A stretch of 64,000 nucleotides of DNA from Paragorgia papillata (Eukaryota > Cnidaria > Anthozoa > Scleralcyonacea > Coralliidae). Of the stretch, positions 23,054 to 37,400 are shown one piece after another. The stretch spans positions 3,069,501-3,133,500 of the forward strand of contig JAWNZC010000106.1 of assembly GCA_035771165.1 (NCBI GenBank). Direction: 5' to 3'. The first letter of the stretch is position 1; each line of letters opens with the position of its first letter. The notes beneath the pieces were generated by a model, which worked only from the letters and a program-made list of their open reading frames with translations, was not told where the DNA came from and did no database searches. Position numbers and translations under genes: made by a program.

Positions 23054-23283
23054 AACCCCAAACCCAAAAACTTGGCAACCCCATCCCCAAAAACTTGGCA
23101 ACCATTCCCAAACCATTCCCAAAAAAAAACGGGAGCCAGGATCGGCAAACCGGAAGTCAAAAAAATTTCAGGAGGGGGTCGCAAACCGGAAGTCAAACCA
23201 TGCCCCAGAAACGGCTATCAAAATTTTGGTAAACAAATGGCGGCCATTAAGGTATGTCCCAGGATCGGCCTTTTGACACTACT
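23054..23283 (-). repeat. Right terminal inverted repeat, 230 bp
   Basis: Reverse complement of 2764-2993; I found no mismatch on reading. It ends GACACTACT, mirroring the AGTAGTGTC start at the left. It carries AAAAACTTGGCAA at 23066-23078 and 23089-23101, and a third copy at 23043-23055 spans the inner boundary. Near-identity of the TIRs points to a recent insertion or to correction during replication. Confidence 0.95.
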
Positions 23284-23289
23284 ACCAGC
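23284..23289. repeat. Target-site duplication, right copy (ACCAGC)
   Basis: Same six bases as 2758-2763, followed by CAATAAAATCAC, which completes a normal satellite monomer. Confidence 0.88.
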
Positions 23290-26200
23290 CAATAAAATCA
23301 CTAGCCAATAAAATCACTAACCAATAAAATCACTATAACCACTAAAATCACCAGCCAATAAAATCACTAGTCAATAAAATCACTAGCCAATAAAATCACT
23401 ATAACCACTAAAATAACCAGCCAATAAAATCACTAGCCAATAAAATCACTATAACTACTAAAATCACCAGCCAATAAAATCACTAGTCAATAAAATCACT
23501 AGCCAATAAAAGCACTAGCCAATAAAATCACTAGTCAATAAAATCACTAGCCAATAAAATCACTAGCCAATAAAATCACTAGGCAATAAAATCACTAACC
23601 AATAAAATCACTAGCCAATAAAATCACTAGCCAATAAAATCACTAGCCAATAAAAACACTAGTCAATCAAATCACTAGCCAATAAAATCACTAACCAATA
23701 AAATCACTATAACCACTAAAATAACCAGCCAATAAAATCACTAGCCAATAAAATCACTAACCAATAAAATCACTAGCCAATAAAATGACTAGTCAATAAA
23801 ATCACTAGCCAATAAAATCACTAGCCAATAAAATTACTAGCCAATAAAATCACTAGCCAATAAAATCACTAACGAAAAAAATCACTAGCCAATAAAATCA
23901 CTATAACCACTAAAATCACCAGCCAAAAAAATCACTAGTCAATAAAATCACTAGTCAATAAAATCACTAGCCAATAAAATCACAAGACAATAAAATCACT
24001 AACCAATAAAATCGCTAGTCAATAAAATCACTAACCAATAAAATCACTAGCCAATAAAATGACTAGTCAATAAAATCACTAGCCAATAAAATCACTAGCC
24101 AATAAAATCACTTGCCAATAAAATCACTAGACAATAAAATTACTAGTCAATAAAATCACCAGCCAATAAAATCACTAGCCAATAAAAGGACTAGTCAATA
24201 AAATCACCGGCCAATAAAATCACTAGCCAATAAAATGACTAGTCAATAAAATCACTAGTCAATAAAATCACCAGCCAATAAAATCACTAGTCAATAAAAT
24301 CACTAGTCAATAAAATCACTAGTAGGCAAGAAAATCACTAACATATAAAATCACTAGCCAATAAAATCAATATAATCACTAAAATAACCAGCCAATAAAA
24401 TCACTAGCCAATAAAATCACTAACCAATAAAATCACTATAACCACTAAAATAACCCGCCAATAAAATCACTAGCCAATAAAATCACTAACCAATAAAATC
24501 ACTAGGCAATAAAATGACTAGTCAATAAAATCACTAGGCAATAAAACCACTAGCCAATAAAATCACTAGTCAATAAAATCACCAGCCAATAAAATCACTA
24601 GCCAATAAAATGACTAGTCAATAAAATCACTAGCCAATAAAATCACTAGCCAATAAAATCACTAGCCAATAAAATCACTAGTCAATAAAATCACCAGTCA
24701 ATAAAATCACTAGTCAATAAAATCACTAGTCAATAAAATCACTAGGCAAGAAAATCACTAACATATAAAATCACTAGCCAATAAAATCACTATAATCACT
24801 AAAATAACCAGCCAATAAAATCACTAGCCAATAAAATCACTAACCAATAAAATCACTATAACCACTAAAATCACCAGCCTATAAAATCACTAGTCAATAA
24901 AATCACTAGCCAATAAAATCACTATAACCACTAAAATAACCAGCCAATAAAATCACTAGTCAATAAAATCACTAGCCAATAAAATCACTAGCCAATAAAA
25001 TCACTAACCAATAAAATCACTATAACCACTAAAATCACCAGCCTATAAAATCACTAGTCAATAAAATCACTATCCAAATAAAATCACTAGCCAATAAAAT
25101 CACTAGCCAATAAAATCACTAGTCAATAAAATCACTAGCCAATAAAATCACTAGCCAATAAAATCACTAGGCAATAAAATCACCAACCAATAAAATCACT
25201 AATCAATAAAATCACTAGCCAATAAAATCACTAGCCAATAAAATCACTAGCCAATAAAATCACTAGCCAATAAAAACACTAGTCAATCAAATCACTAGCC
25301 AATAAAATCTCTAACGAATAAAATCACTATAACCACTAAAATAACCAGCCAATAAAATCACTAGCCAATAAAATCACTAACCAATAAAATCACTAGACAA
25401 TAAAATCACTAGCCAATAAAATCACTAGTCAATAAAATTACTAGTCAATAAAATCACCAGCCAATAAAATCACTAGCCAATAAAAGGACTAGTCAATAAA
25501 ATCACCGGCCAATAAAATCACTAGCCAATAAAATGACTAGTCAATAAAATCACTAGTCAATAAAATCATCAGCCAATAAAATCACTAGTCAATAAAATCA
25601 CTAGTCAATAAAATCACTAGTAGGCAAGAAAATCACTAACATATAAAATCACTAGCCAATAAAATCACTATAATCACTAAAATAACCAGCCAATAAAATC
25701 ACTAGCCAATAAAATCACTAACCAATAAAATCACTATAACCACTAAAATAACCAGCCAATAAAATCACTAGCCAATAAAATCACTAACCAATAAAATCAC
25801 TAGGCAATAAAATGACTAGTCAATAAAATCACTAGCCAATAAAATCACTAGCCAATAAAATCACTAGCCAATAAAATCACTAGTCAATAAAATCACCAGT
25901 CAATAAAATCACTAGTCAATAAAATCACTAGTCAATAAAATCACTAGTCAATAAAATCACTAGGCAATAAAATCACTAGTCAATAAAATCACCAGCCAAT
26001 AAAATCACTAGCCAATAAAATGACTAGTCAATAAAATCACTAGCCAATAAAATCACTAGCCAATAAAATCACTAGCCAATAAAATCACTAGTCAATAAAA
26101 TCACCAGTCAATAAAATCACTAGTCAATAAAATCACTAGTCAATAAAATCACTAGTCAATAAAATCACTAGGCAAGAAAATCACTAACATATAAAATCAC

Positions 26201-29200
26201 TAGCCAATAAAATCAATATAATCACTAAAATAACCAGCCAATAAAATCACTAGCCAATAAAATCACTAACCAATAAAATCACTATAACCACTAAAATAAC
26301 CAGCCAATAAAATCACTAGCCAATAAAATCACTAACCAATAAAATCACTAGTCAATAAAATCACTAGTCAATAAAATCACTAGGCAAGAAAATCACTAAC
26401 ATATAAAATCACTAGCCAATAAAATCACTATAATCACTAAAATAACCAGCCAATAAAATCACTAGCCAATAAAATCACTAACCAATAAAATCACTATAAC
26501 CACTAAAATAACCAGCCAATAAAATCACTAGCCAATAAAATCACTAACCAATAAAATCACTAGGCAATAAAATGACTAGTCAATAAAATCACTAGCCAAT
26601 AAAATCACTAGCCAATAAAATCACTAGCCAATAAAACCACTAGCCAATAAAATCACTAGTCAACAAAATCACCAGTCAATAAAATCACTAGCCAATAAAA
26701 TGACTAGTCAATAAAATCACTAGCCAATAAAATCACTAGCCAATAAAATCACTAGCCAATAAAATCACTAGTCAATAAAATCACCAGTCAATAAAATCAC
26801 TAGTCAATAAAATCACTAGTCAATAAAATCACTAGTCAATAAAATCACTAGGCAATAAAATCACTAGTCAATAAAATCACCAGCCAATAAAATCACTAGC
26901 CAATAAAATGACTAGTCAATAAAATCACTAGCCAATAAAATCACTAGCCAATAAAATCACTAGCCAATAAAATCACTAGTCAATAAAATCACCAGTCAAT
27001 AAAATCACTAGTCAATAAAATCACTAGTCAATAAAATCACTAGTCAATAAAATCACTAGGCAAGAAAATCACTAACATATAAAATCACTAGCCAATAAAA
27101 TCAATATAATCACTAAAATAACCAGCCAATAAAATCACTAGCCAATAAAATCACTAACCAATAAAATCACTATAACCACTAAAATAACCAGCCAATAAAA
27201 TCACTAGCCAATAAAATCACTAACCAATAAAATCACTAGTCAATAAAATCACTAGTCATTAAATCACTAGGCAAGAAAATCACTAACATATAAAATCACT
27301 AGGCAATAAAATCACTATAATCACTAAAATAACCAGCCAATAAAATCACTAGCCAATAAAATCACTAACCAATAAAATCACTATAACCACTAAAATCACC
27401 AGCCTATAAAATCTCTAGTCAATAAAATCACTAGCCAATAAAATCACTATAACCACTAAAATAACCAGCCAATAAAATCACTAGTCAATAAAATCACTAG
27501 CCAATAAAATCACTAGCCAATAAAATCACTAGCCAATAAAATCACTAGTCAATAAAATCACTAGCCAATAAAATCACTAGCCAATAAAATCACTAGGCAA
27601 TAAAATCACTAACCAATAAAATCACTAGTCAATAAAATCACTAGCCAATAAAATCACTAGCCAATAAAATCACTAGCCAATAAAATCACTAGTCAATAAA
27701 ATCACTAGCCAATAAAATCACTAGTCAATAAAATCACTATAACCACTAAAATAACCAGCCAATAAAATCACTAGCCAATAAAATCACTAACCAATAATAT
27801 CACTAGCCAATAAAAAGACTAGTCAATAAAATCACTAGCCAATAAAATCACTAGCCAATAAAATCACTAGCCAATAAAATCACTAGGCAATAAAATCACT
27901 AACCAATAAAATCACTAGCCAATAAAATCACTAGCCAATAAAATCACTAGCCAATAAAAACACTAGTCAATCAAATCACTAGCCAATAAAATCACTAACC
28001 AATAAAATCACTATAACCACTAAAATAACCAGCCAATAAAATCACTAGCCAATAAAATCACTAACCAATAAAATCACTAGCCAATAAAATGACTAGTCAA
28101 TAAAATCACTAGCCAATAAAATCACTAGCCAATAAAATCACTAGCCAATAAAATCACTAGACAATAAAATTACTAGTCAATAAAATCACCAGCCAATAAA
28201 ATCACTAGCCAATAAAAGGACTAGTCAATAAAATCACCGGCCAATAAAATCACTAGCCAATAAAATGACTAGTCAATAAAATCACTAGTCAATAAAATCA
28301 CCAGCCAATAAAATCACTAGTCAATAAAATCACTAGTCAATAAAATCACTAGTAGGCAAGAAAATCACTAACATATAAAATCACTAGCCAATAAAATCAA
28401 TATAATCACTAAAATAACCAGCCAATAAAATCACTAGCCAATAAAATCACTAACCAATAAAATCACTATAACCACTAAAATAACCAGCCAATAAAATCAC
28501 TAGCCAATAAAATCACTAACCAATAAAATCACTAGGCAATAAAATGACTAGTCAATAAAATCACTAGCCAATAAAACCACTAGCCAATAAAATCACTAGT
28601 CAATAAAATCACCAGCCAATAAAATCACTAGCCAATAAAATGACTAGTCAATAAAATCACTAGCCAATAAAATCACTAGCCAATAAAATCACTAGCCAAT
28701 AAAATCACTAGTCAATAAAATCACCAGTCAATAAAATCACTAGTCAATAAAATCACTAGTCAATAAAATCACTAGGCAAGAAAATCACTAACATATAAAA
28801 TCACTAGCCAATAAAATCACTATAATCACTAAAATAACCAGCCAATAAAATCACTAGCCAATAAAATCACTAACCAATAAAATCACTATAACCACTAAAA
28901 TCACCAGCCTATAAAATCACTAGTCAATAAAATCACTAGCCAATAAAATCACTATAACCACTAAAATAACCAGCCAATAAAATCACTAGTCAATAAAATC
29001 ACTGGCCAATAAAATCACTAGCCAATAAAATCACTAACCAATAAAATCACTATAACCACTAAAATCACCAGCCTATAAAATCACTAGTCAATAAAATCAC
29101 TAGCCAATAAAATCACTATAACCACTAAAATAACCAGCCAATAAAATCACTAGTCAATAAAATCACTAGCCAATAAAATCACTAGCCAATAAAATCACTA

Positions 29201-32200
29201 GCCAATAAAATCACTAGTCAATAAAATCACTAGCCAATAAAATCACTAGCCAATAAAATCACTAGGCAATAAAATCACTAACCAATAAAATCACTAATCA
29301 ATAAAATCACTAGCCAATAAAATCACTAGCCAATAAAATCACTAGCCAATAAAAACACTAGTCAATCAAATCACAAGCCAATAAAATCACTAACGAATAA
29401 AATCACTATAACCACTAAAATAACCAGCCAATAAAATCACTAGCCAATAAAATCACTAACCAATAAAAATAACTAGCCAATAAAATCACTAGCCAATAAA
29501 ATCACTAGTCAATAAAATTACTAGTCAATAAAATCACCAGCCAATAAAATCACTAGCCAATAAAAGGACTAGTCAATAAAATCACCGGCCAATAAAATCA
29601 CTAGCCAATAAAATGACTAGTCAATAAAATCACTAGTCAATAAAATCATCAGCCAATAAAATCACTAGTCAATAAAATCACTAGTCAATAAAATCACTAG
29701 TAGGCAAGAAAATCACTAACATATAAAATCACTAGCCAATAAAATCACTATAATCACTAAAATAACCAGCCAATAAAATCACTAGCCAATAAAATCACTA
29801 GCCAATAAAATCACTAGTCAATAAAATCACTAGTCAATAAAATCACCAGCCAAGAAAATCACTAGCCAATAAAATGACTAGTCAATAAAATCACCAGCCA
29901 ATAAAATGGCTAGTCAATAAAATCACCCTAACCACTAAAATAACCAGCCAATAAAATCACTAGCCAATAAAATCACTATAACTACTAAAATCACCCGCCA
30001 ATTAAATCACTAGTCAATGAAATCACTAGCCAATAAAATCACTAGTCAATAAAATCACTAGCCAATAAAATCACTAGCCAATAAAATCGCTAGTCAATAA
30101 AATCACTAACCAATGAAATCACTAGCCAATAAAATGACTAGTCAATAAAATCACTAGCCAATAAAATCACTAGCCAATAAAATCACTAGGCAATAAAATC
30201 ACTAGCCAATAAAATAACTAGTCAATAAAATCACTAGTCAATAAAATCACCAGCCAAGAAAATCACTAGCAAATAAAATGACTAGTCAATAAAATCACCA
30301 GCCAATAAAATCACTAGCCAATAAAATGACTAGTCAATAAAATCACCAGCCAATAAAATCACCAGCCAATAAAATCACCAGCCAATAAAATCACTAGTCA
30401 ATAAAATCGCTAGCCAATAAAATCACTATAACCACTAAAATAACCAGTCAATAAACTCAATAAAATCACCAGCCAATAAAATCACTAGCCAATAAAATGA
30501 CTAGTCAATAAAATCACTAGTCAATAAAATCACCAGTCAATAAAATCACCAGCCAATAAAATCACTAGTCAATAAAATCACTAGTCAATAAAATCACTAG
30601 TCAATAAAATCACCAGCCAATAAAATCACTAGTCAATAAAATCGCTACCCAATAAAATCACTATAACCACTAAAATAACCAGCCAATAAACTCAATAAAA
30701 TCGCCAGCCAATAAAATCACTAGCCAATAAAATGACTAGTCAATAAAATCACTAGTCAATAAAATCACCAGCCAATAAAATCACTAGTCAATAAAATCAC
30801 TAGTCAATAAAATCACTAGTCAATAAAATCACTAGTCAATAAAATCACTAGTCAATAAAATCACTAGGCAAGAAAATCACTAACATATAAAATCACTAGC
30901 CAATAAAATCACTATAATCACTAAAATAACCAGCCAATAAAATCACTAGCCAATAAAATCACTAACCAATAAAATCACTATAACCACTAAAATCACCAGC
31001 CAATAAAATCACTAGCCAATAAAATCACTATAACTACTAAAATCACTATAACCACTAAAATAACCAGCCAATAAAATCACTAGCCAATAAAATCACTATA
31101 ACTACTAAAATCACCAGCCAATAAAATCACTAGTCAATAAAATCACTAGCCAATAAAAGCACTAGCCAATAAAATCACTAGTCAATAAAATCACTAGCCA
31201 ATAAAATCACTAGCCAATAAAATCACTAGGCAATAAAATCACTAACCAAGAAAATCACTAGCCAATAAAATCACTAGCCAATAAAATCACTAGCCAATAA
31301 AAACACTAGTCAATCAAATCACTAGCCAATAAAATCACTAACCAATAAAATCACTATAACCACTAAAATAACCAGCCAATAAAATCACTAGCCAATAAAA
31401 TCACTAACCAATAAAATCACTAGCCAATAAAATGACTAGTCAATAAAATCACTAGCCAATAAAATCACTAGCCAATAAAATCACTAGCCAATAAAATCAC
31501 TAGACAATAAAATTACTAGTGAATAAAATCACCAGCCAATAAAATCACTAGCCAATAAAAGGACTAGTCAATAAAATCACCGGCCAATAAAATCACTAGC
31601 CAATAAAATGACTAGTCAATAAAATCACTAGTCAATAAAATCACCAGCCAATAAAATCACTAGTCAATAAAATCACTAGTCAATAAAATCACTAGTAGGC
31701 AAGAAAATCACTAACATATAAAATCACTAGCCAATAAAATCAATATAATCACTAAAATAACCAGCCAATAAAATCACTAGCCAATAAAATCACTAACCAA
31801 TAAAATCACTATAACCACTAAAATAACCAGCCAATAAAATCACTAGCCAATAAAATCACTAACCAATAAAATCACTAGGCAATAAAATGACTAGTCAATA
31901 AAATCACTAGCCAATAAAACCACTAGCCAATAAAATCACTAGTCAATAAAATCACCAGCCAATAAAATCACTAGCCAATAAAATGACTAGTCAATAAAAT
32001 CACTAGCCAATAAAATCACTAGCCAATAAAATCACTAGCCAATAAAATCACTAGTCAATAAAATCACCAGTCAATAAAATCACTAGTCAATAAAATCACT
32101 AGTCAATAAAATCACCAGTCAACAAAATCACTAGTCAATAAAATCACTAGTCAATAAAATCACTAGTCAATAAAATCACTAGGCAAGAAAATCACTAACA

Positions 32201-34450
32201 TATAAAATCACTAGGCAATAAAATCACTATAATGACTAAAATAACCAGCCAATAAAATCACTAGCCAATAAAATCACTAACCAATAAAATCACTATAACC
32301 ACTAAAATCACCAGCCTATAAAATCACTAGTCAATAAAATCACTAGCCAATAAAATCACTATAACCACTAAAATAACCAGCCAATAAAATCACTAGTCAA
32401 TAAAATCACTAGCCAATAAAATCACTAGCCAATAAAATCACTAGCCAATAAAATCACTAGTCAATAAAATCACTAGCCAATAAAATCACTAGCCAATAAA
32501 ATCACTAGGCAATAAAATCACTAACCAATAAAATCACTAGTCAATAAAATCACTAGCCAATAAAATCACTAGCCAATAAAATCACTAGCCAATAAAATCA
32601 CTAGTGAATAAAATCACTAGCCAATAAAATCACTAGTCAATAAAATCACTATAACCACTAAAATAACCAGCCAATAAAATCACTAGACAATAAAATCACT
32701 AACCAATAATATCACTAGCCAATAAAAAGACTAGTCAATAAAATCACTAGCCAATAAAATCACTAGCCAATAAAATCACTAGCCAATAAAATCACTAGCC
32801 AATAAAATCACTAGCCAATAAAATCACTAGGCAATAAAATCACTAACCAATAAAATCACTAGCCAATAAAATCACTAGCCAATAAAATCACTAGCCAATA
32901 AAAACACTAGTCAATCAAATCACTAGCCAATAAAATCACTAACCAATAAAATCACTATAACCACTAAAATAACCAGCCAATAAAATCACTAGCCAATAAA
33001 ATCACTAGCCAATAAAATCACTAGACAATAAAATTACTAGTCAATAAAATCACTAGCCAATAAAATCACTAGCCAATAAAAGGACTAGTCAATAAAATCA
33101 CCGGCCAATAAAATCACTAGCCAATAAAATGACTAGTCAATAAAATCACTAGTCAATAAAATCACCAGCCAATAAAATCACTAGTCAATAAAATCACTAG
33201 TCAATAAAATCACTAGTAGGCAAGAAAATCACTAACATATAAAATCACTAGCCAATAAAATCAATATAATCACTAAAATAACCAGCCAATAAAATCACTA
33301 GCCAATAAAATCACTAACCAATAAAATCACTATAACCACTAAAATAACCAGCCAATAAAATCACTAGCCAATAAAATCACTAACCAATAAAATCACTAGT
33401 CAATAAAATCACTAGTCAATAAAATCACTAGGCAAGAAAATCACTAACATATAAAATCACTAGGCAATAAAATCACTATAATCACTAAAATAACCAGCCA
33501 ATAAAATCAGTAGCCAATAAAATCACTAACCAATAAAATCACTATAACCACTAAAATCACCAGCCTATAAAATCACTAGTCAATAAAATCACTAGCCAAT
33601 AAAATCACTATAACCACTAAAATAACCAGCCAATAAAATCACTAGTCAATAAAATCACTAGCCAATAAAATCACTAGCCAATAAAATCACTAGCCAATAA
33701 AATCACTAGTCAATAAAATCACTAGCCAATAAAATCACTAGCCAATAAAATCACTAGGCAATAAAATCACTAACCAATAAAATCACTAGTCAATAAAATC
33801 ACTAGCCAATAAAATCACTAGCCAATAAAATCACTAGCCAATAAAATCACTAGTCAATAAAATCACTAGCCAATAAAATCACTAGTCAATAAAATCACTA
33901 TAACCACTAAAATAACCGGCCAATAAAATCACTAGCCAATAAAATCACTAACCAATAATATCACTAGCCAATAAAAAGACTAGTCAATAAAATCACTAGC
34001 CAATAAAATCACTAGCCAATAAAATCACTAGCCAATAAAATCACTAGGCAATAAAATCACTAACCAATAAAATCACTAGCCAATAAAATCACTAGCCAAT
34101 AAAATCACTAGCCAATAAAAACACTAGTCAATCAAATCACTAGCCAATAAAATCACTAACCAATAAAATCACTATAACCACTAAAATAACCAGCCAATAA
34201 AATCACTAGCCAATAAAATGACTAGTCAATAAAATCACTAGCCAATAAAATCACTAGCCAATAAAATCACTAGGCAATAAAATCACCAGCCAATAAAATC
34301 ACTAGTCAATAAAATCACTAGTCAATAAAATCACTAGTAGGCAAGAAAATCACTAACATATAAAATCACTAGCCAATAAAATCAATATAATCACTAAAAT
34401 AACCAGCCAATAAAATCACTAGCTAATAAAATCACTAACCAATAAAATCA

Positions 34451-37400
34451 CTAACCAATAATATCACTAGCCAATAAAAAGACTAGTCAATAAAATCACT
34501 AGCCAATAAAATCACTAGCCAATAAAATCACTATAACCACTAAAATAACCAGCCAATAAAATCACTAGCCAATAAAATCACTAACCAATAAAATCACTAG
34601 GCAATAAAATGACTAGTCAATAAAATCACTAGCCAATAAAACCACTAGCCAATAAAATCACTAGTCAATAAAATCACCAGCCAATAAAATCACTAGCCAA
34701 TAAAATGACTAGTCAATAAAATCACTAGCCAATAAAATCACTAGCCAATAAAATCACTAGCCAATAAAATCACTAGTCAATAAAATCACCAGTCAATAAA
34801 ATCACTAGTCAATAAAATCACTAGTCAATAAAATCACTAGGCAAGAAAATCACTAACATATAAAATCACTAGCCAATAAAATCACTATAATCACTAAAAT
34901 AACCAGCCAATAAAATCACTAGCCAATAAAATCACTAACCAATAAAATCACTATAACCACTAAAATCACCAGCCTATAAAATCACTAGTCAATAAAATCA
35001 CTAGCCAATAAAATCACTATAACCACTAAAATAACCAGCCAATAAAATCACTAGTCAATAAAATCACTGGCCAATAAAATCACTAGCCATTAAAATCACT
35101 AACCAATAAAATCACTATAACCACTAAAATCACCAGCCTATAAAATCACTAGTCAATAAAATCACTAGCCAATAAAATCACTATAACCACTAAAATAACC
35201 AGCCAATAAAATCACTAGTCAATAAAATCACTAGCCAATAAAATCACTAGCCAATAAAATCACTAGCCAATAAAATCACTAGTCAATAAAATCACTAGCC
35301 AATAAAATCACTAGCCAATAAAATCACTAGGCAATAAAATCACTAACCAATAAAATCACTAGTCAATAAAATCACCAGCCAATAAAATCACTAGCCAATA
35401 AAATCACTAGCCAATAAAATCACTAGTCAATAAAATCACTAGCCAATAAAATCACTAGTCAATAAAATCACTATAACCACTAAAATAACCAGCCAATAAA
35501 ATCACTAGCCAATAAAATCACTAACCAATAATATCACTAGCCAATAAAAAGACTAGTGAATAAAATCACTAGCCAATAAAATCACTAGCCAATAAAATCA
35601 CTAGCCAATAAAATCACTAGCCAATAAAAACACTAGTCAATCAAATCACAAGCCAATAAAATCACTAACGAATAAAATCACTATAACCACTAAAATAACC
35701 AGCCAATAAAATCACTAGCCAATAAAATCACTAACCAATAAAATCACTAGCCAATAAAATCACTAGCCAATAAAATCACTAGTCAATAAAATTACTAGTC
35801 AATAAAATCACCAGCCAATAAAATCACTAGCCAATAAAAGGACTAGTCAATAAAATCACCAGCCAATAAAATGGCTAGTCAATAAAATCACCATAACCAC
35901 TAAAATAACCAGCCAATAAAATCACTAGCCAATAAAATCACTATAACTACTAAAATCACCCGCCAATTAAATCACTAGTCAATGAAATCACTAGCCAATA
36001 AAATCACTAGTCAATAAAATCACTAGCCAATAAAATCACTAGCCAATAAAATCGCTAGTCAATAAAATCACTAACCAATGAAATCACTAGCCAATAAAAT
36101 GACTAGTCAATAAAATCACTAGCCAATAAAATCACTAGCCAATAAAATCACTAGGCAATAAAATCACTAGCCAATAAAATGACTAGTCAATAAAATCACT
36201 AGTCAATAAAATCACCAGCCAAGAAAATCACTAGCAAATAAAATGACTAGTCAATAAAATCACCAGCCAATAAAATCACTAGCCAATAAAATGACTAGTC
36301 AAAAAAATCACTAGTCAATAAAATCACCAGCCAATAAAATCACCAGCCAATAAAATCACTAGTCAATAAAATCACTAGTCAATAAAATCACTAGTGAATA
36401 AAATGACTATTCAATAAAATCACTAGGCAAGAAAATCACTAACATGTAAAATCACTAGCCAATAAAATCACTATAATCACTAAAATAACCAGCCAATAAA
36501 ATCACTAGCCAATAAAATCACTAGCCAATAAAATCACGAGTCAATAAAATCACTAGTCAATAAAATCACCAGCCAAGAAAATCACTAGCCAATAAAATGA
36601 CTAGTCAATAAAATCACCAGCCAATAAAATGGCTAGTCAATAAAATCACCATAACCACTAAAATAACCAGCCAATAAAATCACTAGCCAATAAAATCACT
36701 ATAACTACTAAAATCACCCGCCAATTAAATCACTAGTCAATGAAATCACTAGCCAATAAAATCACTAGTCAATAAAATCACTAGCCAATAAAATCACTAG
36801 CCAATAAAATCACTAGCCAATAAAATCGCTAGTCAATAAAATCACTAACCAATGAAATCACTAGCCAATAAAATGACTAGTCAATAAAATCACTAGCCAA
36901 TAAAATCACTAGCCAATAAAATCACTAGGCAATAAAATCACTAGCCAATAAAATGACTAGTCAATAAAATCACTAGTCAATAAAATCACCAGCCAATAAA
37001 ATCACTAGCAAATAAAATGACTAGTCAATAAAATCACCAGCCAATAAAATCACTAGCCAATAAAATGACTAGTCAATAAAATCACTAGTCAATAAAATCA
37101 CCAGCCAATAAAATCACTAGCCAATAAAATCACTAGTCAATAAAATCACTAGTCAATAAAATCACTAGTCAATAAAATCACTAGTCAATAAAATCACTAG
37201 GCAAGAAAATCACTAACATGTAAAATCACTAGCCAATAAAATCACTATAATCACTAAAATAACCAGCCAATAAAATCATTAGCCAATAAAATCACTAACC
37301 AATAAAATCACTATAACCACTAAAATCACCAGCCAATAAAATCACTAGTCAATAAAATCGCTAGCCAATAAAATCACTATAACCACTAAAATAACCAGTC

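Larger units (their letters stand above)
2764..23283 (+). mobile_element. Complete Maverick/Polinton (adintovirus-like) element, 20,520 bp
   Basis: The element is bounded by 230-bp inverted repeats starting AGTAGTGTC and flanked by 6-bp ACCAGC duplications. It contains the hallmark Polinton gene set: protein-primed polymerase B (18688-22653), DDE integrase (13396-14367), packaging ATPase (9176-9811), major capsid protein (7887-9098) and penton protein (9824-10471), plus about 20 accessory genes on both strands without introns. Base composition and coding structure change abruptly at the TIR boundaries from satellite to dense coding DNA. The usual adenovirus-like cysteine protease was not found. 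TIRs that look identical and nearly all-intact genes suggest a recent, possibly still active copy. Confidence 0.95.
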
